A program made the position numbers and the translations under genes. From Bordetella genomosp. 9 (GTDB taxonomy: Bacteria; Pseudomonadota; Gammaproteobacteria; Burkholderiales; Burkholderiaceae_B), in NCBI RefSeq assembly GCF_002119725.1, contig NZ_CP021109.1, positions 124,001-188,000 of the forward strand: DNA of 64,000 nucleotides, read 5' to 3'. The notes under the pieces were generated by a model, which saw only the letters and a list, made by a program, of their open reading frames with translations, searched no databases and was not told where the DNA came from. This document shows, piece after piece, positions 8,812 through 17,507 of the stretch; the first letter of the stretch is position 1; every line of letters begins with the position of its first letter.

Positions 8812-10407
8812 ATGACGATGAATCGGCGCGATTTTCTTCTCGGCAGCGCGGGGACGTTCGCGGCGCTGACCGGGTCCCGTACCGCGTTCGCCCAAACGCG
8901 TAAGGACACGTTGATCATAGGCACCCGTTCCGCGGCAACGTCGGCCGACCCGCATTACGCGAATACCCAGCCGAACATCGACTACGCGTCGCACATCTTC
9001 GAGAAGCTGGTAGAGCGCGACCGGAACTCCAAGCCCGCCGCGCGCGGGCTGGCGCAATCCTGGCAGCTTATCTCCGATACGGTATGGGAATTCAAGCTGC
9101 GGCCGAACGTACGCTGGCACGATGGCAAGCCTTTCACCGCCGATGACGTGGCCTACACCATCAATCGCGTGATCGGCCTGCGCGATGTGCCGGGCGGCTT
9201 CGCCAGCTACATCAACGTCATATCCCAAGTCGAAATCATCGACCCGCTCACCGTGCGGCTGCATACGTCCAAGCCGTACGCCAACCTGCCGCGCGGCGTC
9301 GGCACGGTTTACATCGTCTCCAAACACGTGGGCGAGAACGCCACCAGCGACGACTACAACACCGGCAAGGCCGCGATCGGCACCGGCCCTTATCGCTATG
9401 AGTACTTCAGGCAGAACGAGGAAGCCGGCTTTGTGCGCAACGACGATTATTGGGGCGCGAAGCCGGCATGGGCGCGGGCGCGCCTGCGCGCCATCGCCAA
9501 TGACAGCACGCGCATCGCCGCCCTGCTGGCTGGCGATATCGATATGGCGGATCAGATACCCACCGCGGACATCGCGCATCTGAAGTCGGCGGCGAACGTG
9601 GCGGTGGACCAGATTGCCGGCATGCGCTCCATCTTCCTGTTCCCCAACGTGTCGCGCGATGACGATATGCCGTTCATCAAGGCCGAGGACGGCAGCCCGC
9701 TGGCGCACAACCCGCTGCGCGACCTGCGGGTGCGGCAGGCGCTATCCCTCGCCATCGACCGCAAACTGCTGGTCGATCGTCTGATGAACGGCGGCGCCGC
9801 GGCGAACGGGCAATGGGTGCCGCCGGGCGCCTATTCATACAACCCCGATATACCGGTTCCCCAGGTGAATGTGCAGGAAGCCCGGCGGCTGCTGGCCCAG
9901 GCCGGTTTTCCCAAGGGATTCCGCATCACGCTGCACAGCACGAACGACCGCTATCCGAACGACTCTCGCGTGGCCCAGGCGATCGGCCAGATGTGGTCGC
10001 GCGCCGGCCTGGGGGTCGAGGTGGCGACCATGCCCTATGCGGTGTTCGCGCAACGCGCGCGCAAGCAGGAATTCGCCATCCACCTGATCGGCTGGGGCAA
10101 TTCCGCCGGCGATGCATCGACGGGGCTGATGAACGTAGTGGGAACCTACAACGCCACGACGGGCTGGGGCGTGGCCAACGAGGGGCGCTACAGCAATCCC
10201 AGGCTGGATGCCATGACGGCGCAGGCGCTGGCCACGATGGACGACGCGTCGCGCGAAAGACAGATGCAGGATGCGGTCAGAGTCGCCATCGACGACCTGG
10301 CGATCATTCCGCTGTACCAGGTCAATCCCGTATGGGCCGTGCGCAAAGGGATGCGCCACGATGCGCGCGCGGACGAACGGACGTCGGCCATCGATATCTC
10401 GATCTGA
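8812..10407 (+). CDS. ABC transporter solute-binding protein, family 5 (peptide/opine type)
   Basis: Periplasmic binding protein of 531 residues. It starts with a twin-arginine-like signal (NRRDFLLGSAGTFAALTG) ending near AFAQT. The SBP family 5 signature WEFKLRPNVRWHDGKPFTADDVAYTI lies at about residues 85-110 and is quoted here in part only. It sits 14 bases after the CocE-like gene, probably in the same transcript. No ABC permease or ATPase gene is nearby, so it must borrow a transporter encoded elsewhere. Ligand unknown; peptides, opines or related compounds are usual for the family. Confidence 0.85.
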   Translation: MTMNRRDFLLGSAGTFAALTGSRTAFAQTRKDTLIIGTRSAATSADPHYANTQPNIDYASHIFEKLVERDRNSKPAARGLAQSWQLISDTVWEFKLRPNVRWHDGKPFTADDVAYTINRVIGLRDVPGGFASYINVISQVEIIDPLTVRLHTSKPYANLPRGVGTVYIVSKHVGENATSDDYNTGKAAIGTGPYRYEYFRQNEEAGFVRNDDYWGAKPAWARARLRAIANDSTRIAALLAGDIDMADQIPTADIAHLKSAANVAVDQIAGMRSIFLFPNVSRDDDMPFIKAEDGSPLAHNPLRDLRVRQALSLAIDRKLLVDRLMNGGAAANGQWVPPGAYSYNPDIPVPQVNVQEARRLLAQAGFPKGFRITLHSTNDRYPNDSRVAQAIGQMWSRAGLGVEVATMPYAVFAQRARKQEFAIHLIGWGNSAGDASTGLMNVVGTYNATTGWGVANEGRYSNPRLDAMTAQALATMDDASRERQMQDAVRVAIDDLAIIPLYQVNPVWAVRKGMRHDARADERTSAIDISI

Positions 10408-10449
10408 GCGGGCGCACACCTTTACGCCATCCAATCGTGGCGCAAAGCG

Positions 10450-10467
10450 CCCTCCGGCCTTGGAGGG
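10450..10467. terminator. small convergent hairpin
   Basis: CCCTCC / GGAGGG stem (10450-10455, 10462-10467) with a six-base loop between the stop codons of the convergent SBP and LacI genes. It has no long T tract on either side, so it is a weak terminator candidate. Confidence 0.35.
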
Positions 10468-10470
10468 TCT

Positions 10471-11496
10471 TCAGGTGCTTTCCCGCTGAACCAGCCGGAA
10501 CCCCAGGTCCATATGGCGCTGCGGGTTCGGGCGGCCTTCCAGGTGGTTCATCAGCAGCGTGGCTGCCGAGCGGCCGATCTCATAGCGGGGCGTGGCGATG
10601 GTGGACAGCGGCGGCGTGGTCCAGGCTGTGCCGCTCAGGTCGTGAAAACCGATCAAGCCCATGCGGCCGGGCACGTCGATGCCCAGGCGGCCGCACTGGA
10701 ACACGGCGCCCTGCGCCAGGTCGTCGTTGCAGAAGAACAGCGCGTCGCATTCAGGGTGGTCGCGCAGCATGGCTTCCAGCAGCTCGGCGCCCAGGCTCAG
10801 CGACGATTTGCTCGGCGTCATGATTTCCCGCGCTGCGTCATACATGCCGGCGTCGCGCAACGCCTGACGGCAGCCCTCGCAGCGCCGCAGCGAACGGGGA
10901 TCGAGCTGGGCGCCGATGATGCCGATGTGGCGGTAGCCGCGATCGATCAGGTGGCGGCCCGCCGCATAGCCAGAGTCGAATTGCGAAAAGCCGACGCTCA
11001 AGCCTTGTTCGCCATCCAGCGTTTCGATGGTGTGGACGGTCGGAATGTCGCGCGCCTCCAGCAGCTTCCATACGCCCGGGTTGTGGTCGATTCCCGTCAG
11101 GATCAGGCCATCCGGCGAATGCTGCAGGTAGTTGCGCAGCAGGGTCTCTTCCTCTTCCAAGGAATAGCCGGTCAGCCCGATGTGCATGTGATGGGCGTGT
11201 GCGTCCAGCACTTCCTTGATGCCCGTCAGGATATCGACGAACACCGCGTTGCTGAGCGACGGGATCAGCACGACGATGGTGCGCGAGCGGGCCGAAGCGA
11301 GCGAGCTGGCAGCGTGGTTCGGCACATAGCCCAGACGTTCGCAGGCTTCCCGGATGCGCTGGCGCACGGCCTCCTGCACCTTCTCCGGCGTGCGAAGCGC
11401 GCGCGACACCGTGATGGCGCTGACGCCGGCGTGGCGCGCGACGTCGGCCATCGTGACGCCGGCGCGGCGCGTACTGCGGGACTTGCGAACCGTCAT
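10471..11496 (-). CDS. LacI-family transcriptional regulator (GntR/gluconate-like subgroup)
   Basis: Repressor of 341 residues. The N-terminal helix-turn-helix reads VTMADVARHAGVSAITVSRAL at residues 12-32, followed by the hinge helix NHAASSLASARS and a periplasmic-binding-protein-like effector domain. The start at 11496 puts the helix-turn-helix in the normal position; the open frame extends further upstream but without family features. It is divergent from the TRAP and dehydratase operon, and a LacI-type palindrome lies between them at 11576-11591, so it most likely represses that operon and perhaps itself. The effector is probably a sugar acid, by inference from the neighbours. Confidence 0.9.
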   Translation of the reverse strand: MTVRKSRSTRRAGVTMADVARHAGVSAITVSRALRTPEKVQEAVRQRIREACERLGYVPNHAASSLASARSRTIVVLIPSLSNAVFVDILTGIKEVLDAHAHHMHIGLTGYSLEEEETLLRNYLQHSPDGLILTGIDHNPGVWKLLEARDIPTVHTIETLDGEQGLSVGFSQFDSGYAAGRHLIDRGYRHIGIIGAQLDPRSLRRCEGCRQALRDAGMYDAAREIMTPSKSSLSLGAELLEAMLRDHPECDALFFCNDDLAQGAVFQCGRLGIDVPGRMGLIGFHDLSGTAWTTPPLSTIATPRYEIGRSAATLLMNHLEGRPNPQRHMDLGFRLVQREST

Positions 11497-11575
11497 GTCT
11501 CGGCAGGAAAAAGTCCGTAGTGTGACCCAGCGCCCGGGTTGGGACAAACCCGGAAGGGGGCTTGGCAAGCTGGAT

Positions 11576-11591
11576 ATGATAGCGCTAACAT
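11576..11591. promoter_or_regulatory. LacI-family operator between regulator and TRAP operon
   Basis: ATGATAGCGCTAACAT is a 16-base palindrome with a single mismatched pair and the central CG step typical of LacI-family sites; it closely resembles the GntR/IdnR-type operator pattern ATGTTA-N4-TAACAT. It lies 62 bases before the dctQ start and 80 bases before the regulator start. Confidence 0.8.
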
Positions 11592-11653
11592 CGCGCTTTG
11601 CATCGACCCGGCGCCAATCAAAGTGCGCCCAGAACCCAGAAGAGGAGACAACG

Positions 11654-12193
11654 ATGCAGAATGCTCCCAATGGCGTGGCGCCGCGATCCGGCGCCCGCGC
11701 ACTGGACCTGATATTCCGCGCCCAAAGCTGGCTCATGGTGGCCTGTCTGGTCGTCATGGTCGTGCTGCTGTTCGGCAATGTGGCGCTGCGCTACCTTTTC
11801 AATTCAGGCATCAACGTCTCCGACGAGCTGTCGCGCCTGGCCTTCGTCTGGCTGATCTTCATCGGCTCGGTGCTGGCCATGCGCACCGGCACGCACATGG
11901 GCGTGACGATGCTCGTGGAGCGCTTCGGGCCTGGCGCCCGGCGCGTGTCCCACTTGTTCTGCCAGGTCCTGATCCTGGCCGTGCTGTGCATGTGGATCAA
12001 GGGCAGCTGGCAGCAGGCCGTCATCAACATGGGAACGACGCTTCCCGTGACCGGCTTGCCCGCCGCCGTGTTCGATGCCGCGTGCGTCTACGCCGCCGTT
12101 GCCATGGCCCTGCTTGTCGTGGCCGATATCGTCCTCACCCTGTCCGGCGCCGAGCTGCGCCAGGATGCCGCCGCCATCGATCCCCTGAGCTGA
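11654..12193 (+). CDS. dctQ: TRAP transporter small membrane subunit
   Basis: Small integral membrane subunit of a tripartite ATP-independent periplasmic transporter, 179 residues with four predicted helices (about 20-42, 55-75, 95-115, 135-160). The family motif region ELSRLAFVWLIFIGSVLAMR is present near residues 56-75. The ATG at 11654 follows AGAGGAGA; longer upstream frames overlap the regulator promoter and were rejected. It is the first gene of the operon dctQ-dctM-dctP-dehydratase under the LacI-type operator. Confidence 0.92.
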   Translation: MQNAPNGVAPRSGARALDLIFRAQSWLMVACLVVMVVLLFGNVALRYLFNSGINVSDELSRLAFVWLIFIGSVLAMRTGTHMGVTMLVERFGPGARRVSHLFCQVLILAVLCMWIKGSWQQAVINMGTTLPVTGLPAAVFDAACVYAAVAMALLVVADIVLTLSGAELRQDAAAIDPLS

Positions 12194-12198
12194 GCATC

Positions 12199-13479
12199 AT
12201 GATTCTTTCCGTTTTTCTGGTCGTGCTGCTGGGCCTGATGGCGCTGGGGATGCCGATCGCATTCGCCTTGATGATCAGCGCCGTGCCGATGATGTTCCAG
12301 CTGGACTTCGTCGATCCGCAGATCATCGGCCAGAACATGCTGTCCGGCGCCAACAGCTTCACGCTGATGGCCGTTCCCCTGTTCATGCTGGCGGGAGAGC
12401 TGATGAACGAAGGCGGCATCTCGCGCCGCATCGTGAATCTGGCCTCGACCTTCGTGGGCCACATCCGCGGCGGCCTGGGCTATGTGGCGATATTCGCCAG
12501 CGTCCTGCTAGCCGCGCTTTCGGGGTCGGCGGTGGCGGACGCCGCGGCGCTGGGATCGCTGCTTATCCCCATGCTGCGCGACAAGGGCTACGAGGCGGGC
12601 GATTCCGCAGGCCTGATCGCGGCGGGCGGCATCATTGCCCCCATCATTCCGCCATCCATCTCCTTCATCATCTTCGGGGTGGCGACCAATGTGTCCATCA
12701 CGAAGCTCTTCTTCGCCGGTATCGCTCCGGGGCTGCTGATGGCGCTGACCCTGATCGCGGTCTGGTCCTGGACGGCGCGCCGCAGCACCAACGTGCAACC
12801 GTCGCCGCGCCAGCCCTGGAGCGCCAGGTTGCGCGCGCTGCGGGAATCGATCTGGGCGCTGTTCCTGCCTGTCATCATCATTGGCGGCTTGCGCGGCGGC
12901 ATCTTCACGCCCACCGAAGCGGCCGTGGTCGCAGCGGTGTACGCGCTGCTGATCAGCCTGTTCGTCTACCGGGAGATCCGCTTCAAGGATCTGGGCGCGC
13001 TCTTCATGCGTGCCGCGAGCACCACGGCCATCGTCATGTTCCTGGTCGCCGCTGCGATGGTTTCCTCGTACATGATCACGCTGGCCGACCTGCCGCAGGC
13101 GCTTGCCGGTCTGCTCGGTCCGTTCATGGACCACCCCAAGTGGCTGATGTTCGCGCTGCTGGTGCTGCTCACGCTGGTGGGCACCGCCATGGATTTGACG
13201 CCGACCATTTTGATCCTGGCGCCCGTCCTGATGCCGGTGATCACCAAGGCTGGCATCGACCCGGTCTATTTCGGCGTCATGTTCGTGATGGTGGGCTGCG
13301 TGGGCTTGCTGACCCCGCCCGTCGGCACTGTGCTGAACGTCGTCGCCGGTGTGGCGCGGATCCGCATGGAGACCATCATCCGAGGCGCGTGGCGGTACGT
13401 CGTCGCCTATACGGTGCTGCTTCTGCTGATGGTCATCTTTCCGCAGCTGATTACGGTGCCGGCGAAGTGGATCCACTAG
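12199..13479 (+). CDS. dctM: TRAP transporter large permease subunit
   Basis: Main transport subunit of 426 residues, with about 12 hydrophobic helices, that drives sodium-coupled uptake of the ligand delivered by the binding protein. Typical DctM tracts are SGSAVADAAALGSLLIPMLRDKGY (about residues 110-133, shown here only in part), GGIIAPIIPPSISFIIFG and VGCVGLLTPPVGTVLNVV. The start at 12199 lies 5 bases after the dctQ stop, implying translational coupling. The remainder of the longer open frame upstream is a shadow of dctQ. Confidence 0.93.
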   Translation: MILSVFLVVLLGLMALGMPIAFALMISAVPMMFQLDFVDPQIIGQNMLSGANSFTLMAVPLFMLAGELMNEGGISRRIVNLASTFVGHIRGGLGYVAIFASVLLAALSGSAVADAAALGSLLIPMLRDKGYEAGDSAGLIAAGGIIAPIIPPSISFIIFGVATNVSITKLFFAGIAPGLLMALTLIAVWSWTARRSTNVQPSPRQPWSARLRALRESIWALFLPVIIIGGLRGGIFTPTEAAVVAAVYALLISLFVYREIRFKDLGALFMRAASTTAIVMFLVAAAMVSSYMITLADLPQALAGLLGPFMDHPKWLMFALLVLLTLVGTAMDLTPTILILAPVLMPVITKAGIDPVYFGVMFVMVGCVGLLTPPVGTVLNVVAGVARIRMETIIRGAWRYVVAYTVLLLLMVIFPQLITVPAKWIH

Positions 13480-13533
13480 CCCCGGCGCCCGCCGAGCCAT
13501 TGACCTGAATACCGACAACCGCAAGAGGAGACC

Positions 13534-14556
13534 ATGATGCTTATTACATTGAAGAAACTGGCCGTCGCGCTGGCCGCCGTGTCGGCATGCGCGGCCGTTG
13601 CGCCCGCGCATGCGCAGGAAATCAAGTCCCGCATCATCCGTTTCGGCTATGGCCTGAACGAGGAAAGCGTGCAGGGGCGCGCCGCCCGCTACCTTGCCGA
13701 GCAGGTGGGCAAGCTCAGCGGCGGCAAGATGAAAATGCGCACCTTCGGATCCGCGAATCTGGGTTCGGACGAACAGATGCAATCCGCCCTGGTAGGCGGC
13801 TCTCAGGAAATGATGGTCGGTTCGACGGCGCCCCTGGCCACCATGGTCAAGGAGTTCGGCGTGTTCGATCTGCCCTTCCTTTTCAACGACGAAAAGGAAG
13901 CCGACGCCGTGCTGGACGGCCCCTTCGGCGAGAAGCTGCTGAAGATGCTGGAATCCAAGGGACTGGTGGGCCTGGTGTATTGGGAGAACGGTTTCCGCAA
14001 CGTGACGAACTCCAAGCATCCCATCGCCAAGGCCGAGGACCTGCAGGGCGTGAAGTTGCGCGTCATGCAGAACCAGATTGCGCTCGGCGTCTTCGGCGCG
14101 CTCGGGGCCAACGCGGTGCCGATGCCGTTCTCCGAACTGTTCACGGCGCTGGAAACGCGCACGGTGGACGGGCAGGAGAATCCCGTCACGACCATCCAGA
14201 GCAGCAAGTTCTACGAGGTCCAGCCGTATCTCAGCCTGACTCGCCACGTCTATACGCCGTGGGTCGTGCTGGCCTCCAAGAAGTGGTGGGACACGCTGTC
14301 GCCGGATGAACAGAAGGTGATCCGCGAGGCGGCCGCATCGTCGCGCGATTTCGAACGCAAGGACAGCCGCGCCGATTCCACCAAGGCGATGGAAACGCTG
14401 AAAGAGGCCGGCATGAAAATCAACACCGTGTCGCCGGAAGAGCTGCAACGCCTGCGCGCCAAGGCTCAGCCGGTGGTGGACAAGTACACGCAGGACCTCG
14501 GCCCCGAACTGGTCAAGCAACTGCAGGAAGAAATCAACAAGGTCCGCAAAGGCTAG
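13534..14556 (+). CDS. dctP: TRAP transporter solute-binding protein
   Basis: Periplasmic receptor of 340 residues with a signal peptide ending at APAHAQ (about residue 28). The DctP core includes the conserved Arg in VKLRVMQN (about residue 173), which in known structures holds the ligand carboxylate. GAGG-type ribosome-binding site (AAGAGGAGA) before the ATG. With the adjoining aldonate dehydratase and a LacI repressor, the ligand is probably a sugar acid; this is inference. Confidence 0.92.
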   Translation: MMLITLKKLAVALAAVSACAAVAPAHAQEIKSRIIRFGYGLNEESVQGRAARYLAEQVGKLSGGKMKMRTFGSANLGSDEQMQSALVGGSQEMMVGSTAPLATMVKEFGVFDLPFLFNDEKEADAVLDGPFGEKLLKMLESKGLVGLVYWENGFRNVTNSKHPIAKAEDLQGVKLRVMQNQIALGVFGALGANAVPMPFSELFTALETRTVDGQENPVTTIQSSKFYEVQPYLSLTRHVYTPWVVLASKKWWDTLSPDEQKVIREAAASSRDFERKDSRADSTKAMETLKEAGMKINTVSPEELQRLRAKAQPVVDKYTQDLGPELVKQLQEEINKVRKG

Positions 14557-14565
14557 GAAAGCCCC

Positions 14566-16347
14566 ATGTCCAACGCACCCCGCCGCCTGCGCAGCCAGAA
14601 ATGGTTCGACGATCCGTCCCATGCCGACATGACGGCGCTTTACGTCGAGCGCTACCTCAACTACGGGCTGACGCGGGCCGAGCTGCAATCCGGCCGGCCC
14701 ATCATCGGTATTGCGCAAACAGGCAGCGACCTGGCCCCCTGCAACCGCCATCACCTGGCGCTTGCGCAGCGTACGAAAGAGGCCATCCGCGACGCCGGCG
14801 GCATCCCCATGGAGTTTCCCGTGCATCCGCTCGCGGAACAGGGGCGCCGGCCCACCGCGGCGCTGGACCGCAACCTGGCCTACCTTGGCCTGGTCGAGAT
14901 CCTGCACGGCTATCCCATCGACGGCGTCGTCCTGACCACCGGTTGCGACAAGACCACGCCGGCCTGCCTGATGGCGGCCGCCACGGTTGATATTCCGGCC
15001 ATCGTGCTGTCGGGCGGGCCCATGCTCGATGGCTGGCACGAAGGCAAGCGCGTGGGCTCCGGCACGGTCATCTGGCATGCGCGCAATCTGATGGCGGCGG
15101 GGAAGATCGACTATGAGGGCTTCATGACGCTGGCGACGGCGTCGTCGCCCTCGGTGGGGCATTGCAATACCATGGGCACGGCGCTGTCCATGAACTCGCT
15201 GGCAGAAGCGTTGGGCATGTCGCTGCCGGGCTGCGCCAGCATCCCGGCGCCGTATCGCGAACGCGGCCAGATGGCGTACGCCACCGGACTGCGCATCGTC
15301 GAGATGGTTCGGGAGGACCTGCGGCCGTCGCGCATCCTGACGCGCAAAGCCTTTGAAAACGCCATTGCCGTGGCATCGGCACTGGGCGCGTCCAGCAATT
15401 GCCCGCCGCACCTCATCGCCATCGCGCGCCACATGGGGGTCGATCTGTCGCTGGAGGATTGGCAGCGTTTCGGCGAGGACGTCCCGCTGATCGTCAACTG
15501 CGTGCCGGCCGGCGAATATCTGGGTGAAAACTTCCATCGCGCCGGCGGTGTTCCGGCGGTCCAGCATGAACTGTTGAAGGCGGGCCGGCTGCATGGCGAC
15601 TGCCTGACCGTATCGGGCAAGACGGTGGCGCAGATCGCCGAAGGGGCCGCCACGACGGATCCCGACGTCATCCGCACGTGCGACGCGCCGTTGAAGCAGC
15701 GCGCCGGTTTCATCGTGCTGTCCGGCAATTTCTTCGACAGCGCCATCATGAAGATGTCGGTGGTGGGCGAAGACTTCCGCAAGGCCTACCTGTCCGAGCC
15801 GGGCGATGAAAACGCCTTCGAGGCGCGCGCCATCGTTTTCGACGGGCCCGAGGACTATCATGCCCGCATCGACGATCCCTCCCTGGAGATCGACGAACGC
15901 TGTATTTTGGTGATCCGCGGCGCGGGACCGATCGCCTATCCCGGCGGCGCAGAAGTCGTCAACATGGCGCCGCCCGCCCGGCTCATCCAGCAGGGCATCG
16001 AGTCGCTGCCTTGCATGGGCGATGGCCGCCAGAGCGGAACATCGGCCAGTCCATCCATCCTGAACATGTCGCCGGAAGCGGCGGCAGGCGGCGGCCTCGC
16101 GCTATTGCGCACGGGCGACCGTATCCGCGTGGATCTGAACGCGCGTACGGTGACGCTGCAGGTCGATTCCGACGTGCTCGAAGCGCGGCGGAGCGAGCAG
16201 ACCTTCGACATTCCGCCGCCGCAGACGCCGTGGCAGGAGATCTTCCGCGGCATGGTCGGCCAGTTGTCCACCGGCATGTGCCTGGAGCCCGCCACGCTCT
16301 ATCTGAAAGTGGTGGAAACACGCGGCGACCCGCGGCATTCCCACTAG
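14566..16347 (+). CDS. IlvD/Edd-family dehydratase, probably a pentonate/hexonate (arabonate-type) dehydratase
   Basis: Iron-sulfur dehydratase of 593 residues that would remove water from an aldonic acid to give a 2-keto-3-deoxy acid. The N-terminal RSQKWFDD is typical of the L-arabinonate/D-xylonate/L-fuconate dehydratase subgroup rather than of IlvD proper. Cluster-binding cysteines are seen in APCNRHH, TTGCDKTTPAC and GHCNTMGTA, and the C-terminal half has AGPIAYPGGAEVVNM and DGRQSGTSASPSI. It starts 9 bases after dctP, so it is the last gene of the TRAP operon. The exact substrate (arabonate, xylonate, fuconate or galactonate) cannot be read; no aldolase or dehydrogenase follows. Confidence 0.88.
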   Translation: MSNAPRRLRSQKWFDDPSHADMTALYVERYLNYGLTRAELQSGRPIIGIAQTGSDLAPCNRHHLALAQRTKEAIRDAGGIPMEFPVHPLAEQGRRPTAALDRNLAYLGLVEILHGYPIDGVVLTTGCDKTTPACLMAAATVDIPAIVLSGGPMLDGWHEGKRVGSGTVIWHARNLMAAGKIDYEGFMTLATASSPSVGHCNTMGTALSMNSLAEALGMSLPGCASIPAPYRERGQMAYATGLRIVEMVREDLRPSRILTRKAFENAIAVASALGASSNCPPHLIAIARHMGVDLSLEDWQRFGEDVPLIVNCVPAGEYLGENFHRAGGVPAVQHELLKAGRLHGDCLTVSGKTVAQIAEGAATTDPDVIRTCDAPLKQRAGFIVLSGNFFDSAIMKMSVVGEDFRKAYLSEPGDENAFEARAIVFDGPEDYHARIDDPSLEIDERCILVIRGAGPIAYPGGAEVVNMAPPARLIQQGIESLPCMGDGRQSGTSASPSILNMSPEAAAGGGLALLRTGDRIRVDLNARTVTLQVDSDVLEARRSEQTFDIPPPQTPWQEIFRGMVGQLSTGMCLEPATLYLKVVETRGDPRHSH

Positions 16348-16359
16348 CCGCTGACATGC

Positions 16360-16383
16360 GCCTCGCCCGGCGTCGGGCGGGGC
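16360..16383 (+). terminator. GC-rich hairpin after the dehydratase gene
   Basis: GCCTCGCCCG (16360-16369) pairs with CGGGCGGGGC (16374-16383), including one G-T pair, with a four-base loop. It follows the dehydratase stop by 12 bases but has no T tract, so it may aid termination between the convergent dehydratase and NUDIX genes. Confidence 0.4.
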
Positions 16384-16418
16384 GGCCCTGGGCGGCCGGC
16401 CTCGCGTCGTGGCAGGCG

Positions 16419-17255
16419 TTAGCCTTTGCCGGTCAACGCATTCCGGGCAATGTCGTCCACCAGCACCAAGGACGCTTCCAGCGTGAATTCGCCCGCCGCC
16501 ACCATGGCCAGCGCCTGTTCCGGCGTGACCGTGTCGAAAGCCATGACTTCGCCATCGCGGTTGCCGGGACGCGCGTCGGCATCCATCACACAGCGGCTGA
16601 CCAGCAGGTCCTCGACCTGGTAGCCCTCGGGCAAGCGGCGGTGCATGCGCAGGATCGTCCGCATGGGTTCGCGCTGCCGTATGTCGTGCGGGCTGAGCCC
16701 TGCCTCTTCTTCGCATTCCCGCAGCAGCGCCAGCTCCAGCGATTCGCCCGTGGCCACCAGCCCGCCCACCAGCGTGTCCCACATGCCGGGGTCCGTGGCC
16801 TTGTTCAGGGCGCGCCGGGCGATCCACAGGCGCCCGTCGGGCGTCCAGGCGTTCAGGTGCACCGCCCGCGTCAGGATGCCGAGAGGCCGCACCGCCGCCC
16901 GCTCGATGGCGCCCAGCCGGTGGCCGTCTTCGTCGTGCACGTCCAACAGTTCGCCGCGCCATCCGCGCAGGCAATCGGCCTGGCGCAGGGTCTGCGCGAC
17001 GCTGGCCAGCAGGCGATCCAGGTCCGCGCCTTGCGACAGCGGCTCGCCCAGGTGCAGGCCGCCTGGTTCGACGCGGACGCCGGGATGGCCGCGCAAGGCG
17101 TCGCAGGCGGCCAGCGTCGCCTGGCCGCAGCGGCGGCCGGCGATGGACAGCGGGCGGGAAAGCGAAGGCGGCGGCTCCTGCGCACGGTCGCGCAAGAGGG
17201 CGAACAGGTCCGCGGGCATGGGTGGCGTGGTGAAGGACGAAGGCGATGACGGCAT
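16419..17255 (-). CDS. NUDIX hydrolase with N-terminal DUF4743 domain
   Basis: Protein of 278 residues. Residues 1-110 resemble the DUF4743 domain found in Tnr3/YJR142W-like proteins, and residues 115-260 form a NUDIX fold with an intact GX5EX7REUXEEXGU box (GGLVATGE then RECEEEAGL). Yeast and plant relatives hydrolyse damaged (oxidised) forms of thiamine diphosphate, so a sanitising role is plausible but unproven here. The start at 17255 was chosen over a further upstream frame; a second Met (MPADLF) 12 codons in is an alternative. Convergent with the dehydratase and divergent from coxB. Confidence 0.85.
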   Translation of the reverse strand: MPSSPSSFTTPPMPADLFALLRDRAQEPPPSLSRPLSIAGRRCGQATLAACDALRGHPGVRVEPGGLHLGEPLSQGADLDRLLASVAQTLRQADCLRGWRGELLDVHDEDGHRLGAIERAAVRPLGILTRAVHLNAWTPDGRLWIARRALNKATDPGMWDTLVGGLVATGESLELALLRECEEEAGLSPHDIRQREPMRTILRMHRRLPEGYQVEDLLVSRCVMDADARPGNRDGEVMAFDTVTPEQALAMVAAGEFTLEASLVLVDDIARNALTGKG

Positions 17256-17319
17256 GGCCGGAATTCTATTCCAGGGATGTGCCGGCGGCGGTTCGGTGGA
17301 CGGCCGCTTTCCGCCGCCG

Positions 17320-17348
17320 TTACCCCGGGGGGCCGCCTCCGCTATAAT
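17320..17348 (+). promoter_or_regulatory. sigma-70 promoter of the cox operon
   Basis: TTACCC (17320-17325) and a perfect TATAAT (17343-17348) separated by 17 bases. It would give a leader of about 150 bases before coxB at 17508; the leader has no visible gene and no recognised riboswitch. Confidence 0.6.
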
Positions 17349-17507
17349 CCGGCGGTTTCTTTGTGATTCGAGCAGAACCGACAGGCATGTGTGGTTTGAT
17401 GCCCGTATCGAAATCTGCCGTCCAACAATTGCGCGTTTTCGTGTAGGTTCCGGCAGCTTCCCTGCCACACCGGCACGGCCCCAAGCGCGCCATGATAGAG
17501 GGTCAGC

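Noticed and set aside
12508..15861. Very long open frame (over 1,100 codons) on the minus strand
   Set aside because: It lies entirely opposite dctM, dctP and the dehydratase, all with clear family motifs. Its translation is rich in Arg, His, Gln and Gly and resembles no protein. It is a high-GC antisense shadow.
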